The translations under genes were made by a program, and so were the position numbers. From positions 10,850,001-10,914,000 of the forward strand of contig NW_027331831.1 of assembly GCF_033568475.1 (NCBI RefSeq): a DNA stretch of 64,000 bases, written 5' to 3'. Source of the DNA: Henckelia pumila (taxonomy: Eukaryota > Streptophyta > Magnoliopsida > Lamiales > Gesneriaceae). Shown in pieces: positions 1 to 12,010 of the stretch. Below the pieces are notes generated by a model. The model made no database searches. It saw only the letters and a list, made by a program, of their open reading frames with translations, and was not told where the DNA came from. Position 1 is the first letter of the stretch. Each line of letters opens with the position of its first letter.

Positions 1-218
1 CAATCACTAGTTGGTTTTTGTAAACTGATTTGATTTTCTAGTGATTATTTCGCCATGAGGCATCGTACAAGTACTTAGCACTTGTGCATAAATATCTGTG
101 TGTTATTTACTTTTACTGTTAGTTAATTATTCTGCTGCATAGTGTTATCGTGAAGTATTGACAACACTGAAAGATAACACACTCTCGAATATTTATTTCT
201 GGTATTTCTGTGATTTCA
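1..218 (+). mobile_element. Partial copia LTR at the left window edge
   Basis: This stretch aligns by eye with the 3' half of the LTR-like sequence at about 13330-13734. Shared blocks include cactagtt, tttgattttctagtga, gccatgaggc/gccttgaggc and ctgctgcat. Both carry a terminal inverted repeat just before the end: here GTGTTATC and GATAACAC flank ttgacaacac. The LTR probably ends in CA at 217-218. No primer-binding site follows, so this is likely the downstream LTR of an element to the left, or a solo LTR. The family assignment rests on the match to the SIRE-like element in this window. The boundary is good to about 30 bases. Confidence 0.6.
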
Positions 219-685
219 GACTTTCCAAACCTTACATATACCATTCACTTCTAGTTGTCGTTTCACGTGAGCATTCAACTGACTATAGCATCGAAATGCT
301 CTAGACTTGGTTGGACTAGTTTGATGATTATGTTCGAGATGGACACCGGTAATTTTCCATACTCCAGCAACATCTGAACAAGCTGTCGGTCTAGCTTTAC
401 AGCCTGTTTGACCGGTTGGTTGGGGCTTCATTGTAGTGCATGTATTACTATTTCTGCGGCTTTCTCGGCCACATGTGAATGCAATGTACGTGACAACCCC
501 TTCTTTATTCTTCCGTGAAGTTCTTTTTTTAACTGGAAAACCAACATGATATGCATACCTTTTGTAAAAGTCAAAAACTTCATTCTCATTTTCAAATTTC
601 ATTCCAACCTTGGGCTCAATCTCAATGTCTTCTGCAAACAAATGTACATCGTTCACTACACCATCATTTTTTGAGTTTAAAGCAC
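219..685 (-). pseudogene. FAR1/FRS-type DNA-binding domain exon, truncated
   Basis: The minus-strand frame encodes a FAR1 DNA-binding domain (the WRKY-GCM1-like zinc finger of FAR-RED IMPAIRED RESPONSE1 related proteins). Visible landmarks are EPKVGMKFENENEVFDFY, the basic KKRTSRKNKEG stretch, the cysteines of FTCGR and TGCKARP, and the closing LEHNHQ histidines. The exon probably starts at 685 after a gttttgtgtag acceptor. Family members continue for hundreds of residues into a MULE transposase-like domain. Here the frame leaves the family pattern after QLEVN and ends at a TGA at the LTR boundary (216-218). No other exon is visible, so this is a fragment cut by the LTR insertion. An active gene whose remaining exons lie outside the window is unlikely but not excluded. 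Confidence 0.75.
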
Positions 686-710
686 CTACACAAAACATGC
701 ATAAAAACAT

Positions 711-1160
711 GCATCAAGTTCATATAAATATATTTAATAATGCCACTAACTCTCTCCATTATTCTACAAAAAGTGTAGCAGGGAAAAGAGATGATCTTTT
801 AAAGGTTTGAATTGGTCTGCGCTTGACTTTTTTGCTACTCAAACTATGTATAAGATTTATGATCAAAGACTACTTCATCAGCGTCTTCTTTACACATATG
901 TCTACACCCCCTTATTCTCCTTTCTTCACAGTAGGAAAAACTGTCTTAAAAAAATTGAAATACCCAACAATTAGACCTATGAATGTTGTTTTATCCAATT
1001 ACCTAATTTTCTAAACTTTTCATTTTCCAGATCCTAGTCTTTCTTATTTATGAATAGTTATCCAGTTTTTTGAGATTTATTGAAAGACAAATCCATATTA
1101 AATCTGCTGCAAATTCCAATCTAAACATAGTTCTATTTAAATGAATTTATACATATCTAA
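711..1160. other. Intergenic, nothing recognised
   Basis: AT-rich sequence upstream of the FAR1-type exon. Short open frames here show no family features and no splice or promoter context. Confidence 0.5.
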
Positions 1161-1266
1161 GGCAGTGTTTGCAATCTCTAAAAATAAGTGATTATGAAAT
1201 TTTTCTTTACAAATTTTTGAAGACAAAATTCATAATCACTTATATTTAGAGGTTGCAAACACTACC
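1161..1266. mobile_element. Tourist-like MITE with TAA target duplication
   Basis: A 106-bp element with inverted ends of about 42 bp. It starts GGCAGTGTTTGCAA and ends TTGCAAACACTACC. TAA flanks it on both sides (1158-1160 and 1267-1269), as expected for PIF/Harbinger-derived Tourist MITEs. A shorter copy lies at 6946-7019 at the end of kinase A. Confidence 0.85.
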
Positions 1267-2017
1267 TAAATTTCATAATCATTTTTTCAATTGTTAGTCA
1301 CCCACGTGCAACGCACGTGCACTTTCTTCCTAGTTCTTCAAAAATAATGGAATTGAATTAGTAAAATCTAAATCTTACCTGTTAATCAACATCTTAGATA
1401 GTTTGATGCCAAACAGAGTGCTAGGACAATGTCGTCCTATCAATTTTTATGTTTACATTATATTTATATATATATATGTATATATATATATATACAGTAA
1501 TATTTATCAATCTAAATAGAGCAAAACACAATACATGAAAAAAATCATGCACGACAATAACTCATATATATTCACATGTCCATTTGTGACACTTGCAATC
1601 TGTTTTTTTTTTTTTTTTTGGTGAATTTGATATAATGAAAATTCTCTTCAAATCGATCGGAGAAGATAAATTTTTTCATCCAAATACTAATCATAAAGAA
1701 AAACAATAAAAATAATGTAAGACCGAGTGTATGCCGTTTCACCAGAAGTTATATATAGCCGATGGTAACGGTGCAACTCAAATATTTTAAATTGTACAAC
1801 TCAAGCGCCACGTTTCGATTTTTCACTAAACATGGATGAAAAAATAAAATGATACGATAAAATTATATATGAGAAAAAAATGAGTATTCAAATATTTTAA
1901 TTTTTTTAAAAAAATTTTTGTTTTTCAAATTACTCACATATGAGTAATTAACATGACATTTTGAAATTTAATACTATTTTCATTATCTTCTGTTGAGTTA
2001 ATTAATTTTTGAGTAGA
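1267..2017. other. AT-rich intergenic with short repeats
   Basis: Holds a 17-bp palindrome CACGTGC-aac-GCACGTG at 1303-1319, a (TA)n tract around 1464-1495 and a T17-18 run near 1602-1620. No gene seen. Confidence 0.5.
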
Positions 2018-2186
2018 TATTATGTGAGACAATCTCATCGATTTTTATCCTTAAGATGAGTCAACCCTGTTCATATTTACAAATAAAAATAATACTTTTC
2101 ACAAAAAAATTTAATAATTTTTCTTGTGTGGCCTAAATAAGAAATATATCTCATAAAATTGACTTGTGAGATCGTCTTACATGAGT
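2018..2186. repeat. Dispersed repeat with GTGAGAC...GTCTTAC ends
   Basis: The ends form an imperfect inverted repeat: attatgtgagacaatctca on the left and tgtgagatcgtcttacatgag on the right. Related pieces lie near 7880-7960, 28265-28380 and 33585-33715, each with the gtctca(c) motif next to an aaaagtattattttt-like tract. It behaves like a high-copy nonautonomous element; the class is not determined. Confidence 0.55.
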
Positions 2187-2293
2187 TGTTCATTTAATTT
2201 TTTTCGAATTCTAATTACTCCGACGTATGTTCGTCACGTCTGGGATCCACTACTAATCACTCAATAAACATGTAATTAACTTAATTAAAATAT

Positions 2294-2603
2294 GGAAAAC
2301 TGCAATTTCGGTCATATATGTTTGTCACTTTGCAATTTTGGTCCTCTATGTTTTCATATTTCAGTTTTAGTCCTACATGTTTTGATTTTTGACAATTTCA
2401 GTCCTTTTATTCGAAAATGCTTATGTGGCACTATACACGTCAGCTTCACATCAGCACTACATTGGTGTCACATCAGTGCCACATCGGAAAAAAGACTAAA
2501 ATTTCCAAAAAATAAAGATAGCGAACTAAAATTGAAATCTGAAAATATAAAGGACCGAAATCGCAAAGTGAGAAACGTACAGGACCAAAAAAGCAATTTT
2601 TCC
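2294..2603. mobile_element. Mutator-like MITE with 9-bp target duplication
   Basis: A 310-bp palindromic element starting GGAAAACTGCAATTTCGGTC and ending GCAATTTTTCC. TTAAAATAT is present directly on both sides (2285-2293 and 2604-2612). A perfect 9-bp duplication is the signature of Mutator-superfamily insertion. The inner arms repeat the ggtcctctatgtttt theme and include tandem cacatcagtgc units. Relatives lie at 35599-35896 and, more diverged, at about 36255-36490. Confidence 0.85.
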
Positions 2604-2612
2604 TTAAAATAT

Positions 2613-4990
2613 TAACATATAAATAGCTGAATATAACAGAAACTTGTGAGTTAATTATACAACCCAATCGAATTACAAAACAAATAGAAATATCCTTAAA
2701 TTAAAACCAATGGTGTCATCTGCTTCTAGATCCTGGTAATTGACTTAACATTGATTCACCTTGTGAACAACTTGCAAGTTGCATCATCGAATGTGGTGTT
2801 CATGATAGAAGCGAGGACATTAGTGAAATTGCCAAGTACTCAATGTATGAGTACACAAGTTTATATGCAATGCATAAAACAAGACTACTTTGGTAAACCT
2901 GGATTGAATAAAATTTGAAACTCATGCTAAGAGTGTAGGCACCCCAATATGAGCTCGATGTTCCAAAAATCCATTGGATGTCACAAATACTGACCGTGAT
3001 CTTGGACATACATTGTCCTGGATAATCGCACACATTTTTCTATGGATCTAGTGGGTGTCACACGGTTACAAGAAACAAGAGCTGATCAACAACCCTACTC
3101 AATTTACTATCTCAAGGGATATCAGGCTCAACGTGATTAGCACATGTTCATATATACATACATTACAGGATACTAATGCATCATATGACAGATAATACTA
3201 CAATATATAAATTAAGATCGATGCATCCTCAGCTGGATATATCAGTAATTACTTACATATCTCTAAAAAAACTTGTTAGCAGCACAAATTATAAAGTCTA
3301 TAAAGTCACAGCCTAAAGATAAGTGAACATTATATCACTATTTTTTTTTATCTAACAGTCTCTATTATTCCAATAGATACTTCCAATAACTATTAAGTAT
3401 TCAGGACTGTACTTTCATCAATCGTTAGTCCGTAGAAGTCGAGAGCCCCGCAACTGAGCATAGTTTTGTTACAACCTCAATAGCACACTGCTCCTTGCTA
3501 GCCCTCGATAATAATGGGTCATGGCTAGAAACACTCAAATATATACTGAATAACTCAAGAAACTCTGTTGCAGTTAGGCATGATTGCCGCATGAGAATCT
3601 CATGGCTATTTTAACTTATTAAAATTTTTTGCAACAAACATTTTGTTATGATTTTTATTTATAAATTAGTTAAATAAAACACAATAAAATATCGGTATGA
3701 TATGATTTTTTAGTGTTTCTAATATTTTAATTTTTAATCATTTTTGTCAACCAATGCTTTCTTGTGATTTATATTTATAAATAGCTTTAATAAAACATGG
3801 TAAAAAAATCATTACAATAAGAATATGAAAAAAGAAAATGATACGATAATTATAGATATGAGAAACATTATATTTATACGCTCACATGAGCTATTGAAAT
3901 GTTTTATCTTAAAATGTTAATGTAAATGTAGAAAAGCGATGATCATAAATGATGACACTGAAACTGCAACAGTTACATTGTTCGAACACACCAATACACG
4001 CATACCATATATGTAAACATTGAAATTTAAAAACTTAACTATTTTTCCCATTATAAAGACTAAAAACTATAACAATATATTTATGAGATGATCTTGCAAT
4101 TAACGAATGAATATTTTTACAAAAGATGAGATGGATAAACCAGTTATGGATTTTTGTAAATTAAAAATACATGTTTTGAAGGTAAATTTTTGTAATTAAT
4201 AACTAATTTTTGTAACATAAAAATACATGTTTTGAAAGTATATTTTTGTAAACAAATCTTTACAAAAATTAGTTATTAACATTACTCACTATTTATTCCT
4301 ACTACAAAAGGCACAATATTATTTATTATTTCAATTTATGTTTATCATTTCAAGAGCAAAATTTTGAATATTTCATCATTGGATCGGAGCAAATTAATAT
4401 TTTATAAATGACATTTATACAACATGAGATAGGAAATTTTCAACAAATACATTGATCGTTAATGATGTTGACATACAAGTAATAGAAGACGACAAAATAC
4501 CGGAATGGAATTGAGAATAATAAAATTATTGTTATTCTTGCAAGTAAATTTTTTTACAATAAAAAATAGACCTTCTAACAAAATAATAAAATAAAAGACA
4601 GCACAATAATTTCTATTAAATATGATGATAATATTGATTCTCATAGAGAATAAAAACCGCATGGTACGAAAAAAAATCATGAAAGAGAGAAAATATCAAA
4701 ATATAAAGAAAAAAATATTTGACGCAATAATTTAAATTAAGGTTTAGAATGCATTAGCTATATCAATTTTATTCCATAGATCAATAGTTACAAAATAAAT
4801 GATCTAACATATAAGATAGAAAATTACAAAATCAATATTTAATGTAATTCGATTAATGTATTTCATTTATTAACAAATAAATAATAAATCACATTATTCA
4901 AGATATACATATATGAGAAAGAAAATAAGACGAATTCATGGTATGAAACATGTCATAATTACTCAAGATTAATCAACAAAACAATGGAAA
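2613..4990. other. Long AT-rich intergenic region, possible LTR debris
   Basis: No convincing gene. About 2800-3060 read on the minus strand resembles a gypsy LTR fragment (cattgcat, tgtgtactca), a weak memory-based impression. About 3400-3600 is less AT-rich and unrecognised. The rest is AT-rich. Confidence 0.4.
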
Positions 4991-4995
4991 ACTCT

Positions 4996-5340
4996 GTTGA
5001 GGTGCAATAATCGTCCCTGCTGGTAGAGCGATCGAACCATGTTTCTTGAGATGTTGTACGGTTTAAAAGATTTGAGTTGTATCATTACCACCAAGCAATC
5101 AGTCCTACAATTGTATCAGAGCCAATGTCATGAATTTGATTCTTATTGATTGTAAAGAGTGCAGTTATTGGGAGTGAGATTGTTGAGGTGCAATAATTGT
5201 TCCTGCTGGTAGAGCGATCGAAATATGACGTGGATGTTGTACGGTTTAAAAGATTTGATTTACGGTTTAAAAGATTTGAGTGACATCATTACCACCAACT
5301 ATAGCTTTTGATAAAGCGGCAAGTGCATGATCCTACAATT
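4996..5340. repeat. Partial tandem copies of a dispersed repeat
   Basis: The segment gttgaggtgcaataat followed by cctgctggtagagcgatcga occurs at about 4996 and again at about 5181, so the period is about 185 bp. It is followed each time by gatgttgtacggtttaaaagattt. A diverged copy lies at about 43570-43800. The tggtagagcg and gtatcagagcc strings look tRNA-like, which would fit a SINE- or retroelement-derived unit, but I cannot show that. Confidence 0.5.
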
Positions 5341-5655
5341 TGTAATAATTGCGCTGTTTATTATTGGAGATTTTAATGATGATAATAATTTATATCAATC
5401 TCAAATTTTCATTTAACTAATTTCATTGCAAAGATTAAGCAACTTGCGAAACCACTCATACATAAAGTGCAAAAATTCAAACAGAAGTGCGAATCAATGA
5501 ACTCTGTTTGACGTGTACTTAGGAGCTAATAATATTCTCAGCTAGAAAAACTTAAAAAATCCTCGGGAAGCCAATGGCTCGGCTAATTATTCTAAAACAA
5601 CAAAAATGGAATCGAGATGAACGAAATGAAACTTGATCTCCTTCAAACGTACAGC

Positions 5656-6945
<1,290 letters not shown>

Positions 6946-7019
6946 GGTAGTGTTTGCAACATCTAAAACTATGTGATTATGGTTGCAAATCACTTATTTT
7001 TAAAGCTGCAAACACTATC
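6946..7019. mobile_element. Tourist-like MITE overlapping the kinase A stop codon
   Basis: A 74-bp relative of the element at 1161-1266. It starts GGTAGTGTTTGCAA, ends GCAAACACTATC, and is flanked by TAA at 6943-6945 and 7020-7022. Its right edge contains the stop codon of kinase A (7015-7017 on the minus strand). Confidence 0.8.
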
Positions 7020-10000
7020 TAAATATGGAAGTGATCAAGCTGAATTTTCGGTATAGGAATGAATGAGTACTGTTTTTTGAAGCTTGGAGCTTTTCGAGTG
7101 TGTCTAAAACCTCGGTCATGCGTGGCCTGAGTTTCGGGTCGGTGCATAGACATTTCAAAGTTAAACTAGCAACGCTGAATGCTGCTTCCTGAGTATATTG
7201 TCCCTCCAGCTTTGTGTCCATAATCCGGGACAATTTTCTCTTGTAACCCAAGTACGGTTTCGCCCATTCGGCGAGGCCTAGCTCGACGCCGTCATTTTTA
7301 TTATCATGAGCTCGTTGTCCAGACAAAAGTTCAAGCAAAACTACCCCGAAACTGTACACATCGCATTTTGCTGACAGCCTCCCTGTTCATGAAGCCGGAA
7401 ATATTATATCGTTACCATTTACCAAATTGCAAGGAGAAAGATTAAATGGACAAAGCTGAAAAGGGACCTGTGGCCACATATTCTGGTGCAGCATAACCTC
7501 TGGTACCCCTGACTTCTGTAGATGTGTGACTTTTACCCTCTTTCGGGCCCGGTCTGGCCAAACCGAAGTCAGACAGCTTTGCATTGAATTCCTGCAAATG
7601 AGATTTCAGTCGATATATACATTGTACATGTAAATATTTCGGTGGAAATTAAAGTGAGTAGATTGTGATAAACGTACGAGTTTTGATCCTACATACCCCA
7701 TCAAGAAGGATGTTAGAGGGCTTAAAATCTCTATGTATCACCTGGTGTACAGCTTCGTGCAAGAAACAAAGGCCTCTGCCTGCACCTATTGCAACCTTGA
7801 TACGGGTCGCCCAAGAAAGGGGTTGAGACCCTCCTGTAAAAAAAAACATAAAGGCAGGACGCTTAATTCACAAAAACTCTTGCGAAACAGTCTCGTATTT
7901 TAATTTATTATTTTTATATCAAAATATTACTTTTTATCGTAAATCCGAAGGATTGGACATAGACATATTCATTTTGATGTTATATCAGGTTGACACAGTC
8001 ACAAAGACTATAAGAATTTTGAACGATTATAAAAATTGGTGGTTCATTCGAAGCTCAAAAACAAGAAGACGAAAAACAATTTATGCATGGCAATAATAAT
8101 AGTTTATTTAAAACACAACTTACTATTTCGCATCCCGAAGTCAGTGGTTGAAGCAATAGAAAATGCATGTTCGAACTTTTGGTGGGGAATGAATGAGGGT
8201 AGGAAAAGGCTACACTGGAAAAACTGGAAATTCATGTGCACTTCGAAGTTCATGGGAGGAATGGACTTTCGTCAACTAGAACCTTTTAACAAGACACTGT
8301 TAGCGAAACAAATCTGGAGAATTTTAGAAAATCCGGGATCACTTGTAGCTCGTGTTCTTAAAGCTAGATACTTTAGACATCAAGATATCATGGATGCTTC
8401 GGTTGGAAGTAACCCATCCTATTTCTGGCGATCACAAATGTGGAGCAGAGAATTGATAAGATCAGGAATACGCTGGAGAGTTGGGAATGGGGAGAAAATT
8501 GAGACATTTCGAGATTCTTGGTTACCTACAGCAAAGCTATACCGAACAGAGCAAATTTGGAGCAAACCTTTAAGAATGTCAATTCGCTTTTGCATGAGGG
8601 GTGCTGGAATGAACCGTTATTGAATTCTATCTTTCCATCATATATTGTCCAAGAAATTATGGAGATTCCTATCCCTTCTTCAGTGATTGAGGATTCCAGA
8701 TATTGGTGCACGGGTTCAAAAGGAAAATATTCGGTGAGAGAAGGGTGCAAAGTAGCAGTTGGCTTCTACGATTCTCCGAAGTTTTGTTCGGGGAAGCCAT
8801 TACAATCCTGGTGGAAATTTCTATGGACATTGTCAATCCCTCCAAAAGTAAAGAATTTTACTTTGGCGAGTATCACATAACATTATTCCAACTAGAGTAA
8901 ATTTGATGGCCCATCATGTTCCAGTAACAAATACTTGCCAATTATGTCACCACAACTATGATTCTACAAGCCATGCACTACTTTGGTGTGCAAGAGTCAA
9001 GCCTTGCTGGTCAGGTACAATCTTTAAACAATATCTTAAACAAACGGGTAATATGGAAATATTGGATGTTTTGTTATGGATGAAACAAGTATTGAATAGA
9101 GAAGAGTTCGAGATGTTAATTAGTATAATAAAATTGCAAGTATTACTTTCAAAAAAAAAAAACACAACTTACTCCTAAACAAGTGATTATCGAGACTTCC
9201 TCTGGGCATGAACTCGTAGACCAAAAGCCGGTTATCGGCCTCGCAGCAGTATCCGATAAGTTTAACAAGGTTGGTATGACGAAGTTGACCAAGATAATTA
9301 ACTTCTGTCTGTAAACCAGAGACATATCTTTTTCAAAATATCCACAGATAATTAAACACTTGAACTAATCAAGCCATCCAATGACAAAATAAAAATTCAC
9401 TTACCAACCACTCTTTGTGACCTTGGAAACCATCAGGATTCAACTTCTTGACAGCGATGACGACCCCGGAACCGGGCTTTGCAGGGGTAAGTGTATGCTC
9501 ATCAATCCACCCTTTGTAAACATTACCAAATCCTCCTTCCCCGAGAAGAGCACCGGGTCGAAAGTTTCTTGTTGCATTCTTTAACTCATTCAAAGAAAAG
9601 GCCTTCAAGTATGGTGATGAGACAACTTGTGCTTCTGATCTTGGAGTAGGAAGGCTTGAATCATCACCGGAAAAGGGAATGTTTATGTTGGAATGAGCTG
9701 AAGAATTTGCATATAGTTAGCTCAAGGGGATATATATATAGTAGAACTCGAGCCAGCCCAAACAGTATATGAGATATCGTTGGCACCAAATACGAGAATC
9801 CCAAATTAATCCAAAAAGTCATCAACAATTAAATAAATGTTATTCATAACATAAAATAATTGGAAGTAGTTACCAGCAGGATCAGAGTCATGAAGAGCAG
9901 AGGCAAAGGTGAAATGATCTGAAGATAGTGTGGTGGAGCTGACGTTAGTTTCTATTGAATGGGCAAGCGCTAGCTGTCGATAAAGCTCTCTTTTAAGAGT

Positions 10001-10042
10001 GGCCGCCACCAGCCTCTCCCAGTTATCGTTTGATCTTGGCAT
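7015..10042 (-). CDS. PBL-type RLCK-VII kinase, copy A, with atypical first exon
   Basis: Six exons can be joined: 9874-10042, 9405-9697, 9173-9308, 7697-7833, 7468-7591 and 7015-7382. All introns are GT-AG and the exons add up to 1227 bases, an open frame of 408 residues. Exons 2-6 encode a serine/threonine kinase like Arabidopsis PBL2/PBL3: the glycine loop [11 protein letters not shown], the VAIK lysine in IAVKKL, the catalytic loop [11 protein letters not shown], and [10 protein letters not shown]. Such kinases relay signals from receptor kinases at the plasma membrane. Exon 1 encodes [20 protein letters not shown] and lacks the myristoylation start of the family. It resembles the N-terminus of GSL8/GSL10-type callose synthases. 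Intron 3 (7834-9172) carries a LINE fragment in the opposite orientation. The last 25 or so residues diverge from copy B and end inside a MITE. Whether it is expressed is unknown. Confidence 0.8.
8125..9159 (+). mobile_element. 5'-truncated L1-type LINE in kinase A intron 3
   Basis: The plus strand encodes the C-terminal part of a plant non-LTR reverse transcriptase. It includes [55 protein letters not shown], and then a zinc-binding (zf-RVT) tail with [17 protein letters not shown] and [18 protein letters not shown]. The frame is broken near 8600 and 8880. The element ends in a run of A's at 9151-9160. A 14-bp duplication AAACACAACTTACT flanks it at 8111-8124 and 9160-9173. Polymerase and endonuclease domains are absent, so it is dead on arrival. 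Confidence 0.88.
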
Positions 10043-10187
10043 TGTTAAACAAACTCACTTTCCTCAAATTTCAACAAGTTAGAAGAAATTGAGCAGGCAA
10101 GTCTTTTTCCACGAAAATTCATGGAGGAAGCAGCTATTAATTAAAAACGACCGCTGAACATCCACAAAGTAAGATAATCGGTCATTG

Positions 10188-10212
10188 GTCAACGTACGTA
10201 TATATATAAAAC
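10188..10212 (-). promoter_or_regulatory. Candidate TATA box and W-box upstream of kinase A
   Basis: On the minus strand a TTTTATATATATA stretch (about 10200-10212) lies about 160 bases upstream of the ATG. It is followed by TTGACC (10188-10193), a WRKY-factor W-box core, then a CCAAT-like string. The arrangement is suggestive only: short motifs are common in AT-rich DNA. Confidence 0.3.
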
Positions 10213-10474
10213 CTAAAATTTATTTTGGTACATTAAATATTAAGAAAATATCAATCATGTATTCATGTTGTACATCAATTATTGGTACATGATCAAATTA
10301 TAAAAATAATTTTATCCTTTACCTAAATTATTTAAAATCTAATATTTTTTTTAATTCAAATATATACAACTTTGATTTTTCAAATTATTTTACTGATTAT
10401 AGTTATAAGCATAAGTTTATATTTATTTAAATTTTAACAAAAATATTATAGATATTAATAATACACATATACAT

Positions 10475-10478
<4 letters not shown>
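10213..10478. other. AT-rich intergenic
   Basis: Nothing recognised apart from very high AT content running into the following microsatellite. Confidence 0.5.

Positions 10479-10518
<40 letters not shown>
10479..10518. repeat. (TA)n microsatellite
   Basis: About 20 uninterrupted AT dinucleotides directly before the CAGTGTTCTAAAAA end of the next element. Confidence 0.95.
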
Positions 10519-10521
<3 letters not shown>

Positions 10522-11205
10522 TGTTCTAAAAATCCCCGTCTAGGCGCTGGACGACGGCCTACCGCCTCGATTAATGGTTGGAGGCATCGCCCGATTAACT
10601 GGCCGCCTAGGCGGCCTGGGCACTACCTAGGCGGTTTACCTATATAATAAAAAAAACTTTTAATTTTTTAAAATAATATATAAAATTTAAAAATAAAAGA
10701 AAGAACCACAAACCCACAATCAAAAAAGAGAAGAAACAAAACAAAACAAAAAAAGTGGAAGAAAACATAGAAAAGCCGTCGTGAACCGCCTAGGTGGCCT
10801 GGGCACTACCTAGGCGGTTTACCTATATAATAAAAAAAACTTTTAATTTTTTAAAATAATAAATAAAATTTAAAAATAAAAGAAAGAACCACAAACTCAC
10901 AATCAAAAGAGTGAAGAAACAAAACAAAACAAAAAAAAGTGGAATAAAACAAAAAAAAGCCGTCGTGAACTTGTCTTCAATATTCAACCTTCTTGTTGTC
11001 TCATCAATAATTGAGTATTGACTATATTAGTATATATATTTTACTATATTAGTAAAATTTTAAATGAATTTTATACAAAAAAACTGAAAAAACATAAGAC
11101 AGAAAAATTATTTTTCACAATAAAACTCATAAATATTTCATGATTTTAATTTTTTAGGTTAAAAAAAACCGCTTAGGCGGCTAGGCGGTGGGTCACGGCC
11201 CGCCA
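10519..11205. mobile_element. hAT-like nonautonomous repeat with GCCTAGGCGG motifs
   Basis: The left end CAGTGTTCTAAAAATCCCCG has the CAG start typical of hAT elements. The body is studded with CCGCCTAGGCGG-type strings at 10603-10634, 10786-10817 and 11169-11188. A 183-bp segment is repeated in tandem (gggcactacctaggcggttt begins at 10618 and again at 10801). No matching right terminus or 8-bp duplication could be found, so the right boundary is approximate. Confidence 0.55.
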
Positions 11206-12010
11206 GCCTATGTATTTTTTTTTCATTTATTAATTTTTTAATAAAAATTAGTCCCAATTCACGCCTTCACCAACCCTTCACCATTTACGCCTTCCCCATC
11301 ACCCTTCACTATCCACATCATTTATTGCCGCCGCCGGCCACGACCACCCACGCCGACCGGTTACGCATCTCCTACACCACTGTCCCTCACCTTCCAATCC
11401 ATCCCTTGCCTGACCTCCACAAGCCCCATCCAACAACTCTACCACCGTCGCCAGCCACCCCAATCCCGACCACCCTATCCATCACCTCACGATAGCCTCT
11501 CACCCCTTCATCTTCACTGCTCGGTTGCCGTTTCTGCCTCCATCTTACCACCTATCTCCAGCCGCCGCTTCTCATCCGAACCAGCCAGATCTCCACCATG
11601 TCCTATCCCAGCACCACCACCCAAACCACCTCCACCACCTAGACCTCCACGGCCAAAATGTTCTTCTTTTCGCGATCACAAATCGCGCCGGCAAGGGCGG
11701 CGAATGACGGCGGCTCTGGAAAGCGGGTTCGATAGAGCTAGCTCAAAAATTAGGAAAATAACTACTCGAAAAAAGTTCTCGAGGAGAGGATTCTGGATGT
11801 ACTCTCGGATCTAAATTTATATCACCGACGACGAAGTTATTGGCGGTCGAAGGTGGCGAAAATGTTCAAGAACAAAAAGAAAGAAGAAGAAAAAGTGTGC
11901 GGGAGAGAGATTAAAGGGGAGAGAAAATATTTAAGAAAACATTAAAAAAAATTACACATGGGACAACCACCTAAGCTGGGGCCCATGTTTCCTCTATATA
12001 TATATATACT
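11206..12010. other. GC-rich island of unknown nature
   Basis: About 11260-11720 is rich in C and CCACC/CCGCC strings on the plus strand, unlike everything around it. Read on the minus strand, the neighbouring 11720-11990 looks like a plant promoter and leader: tgggccccag near 11975-11990, then a CT-rich tract (ctctcccctttaatctctctc). No coding frame with a recognisable domain follows in either direction. It may be a captured gene fragment or the 5' part of a lost gene. Confidence 0.4.

Noticed and set aside
2800..3033. 77-codon minus-strand frame with hydrophobic residues
   Set aside because: Lies in sequence resembling an LTR fragment; no start context or known domain.
11525..11707. 60-codon Pro/His-rich plus-strand frame
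   Set aside because: A by-product of the C-rich island; no start context, no family, no downstream continuation.
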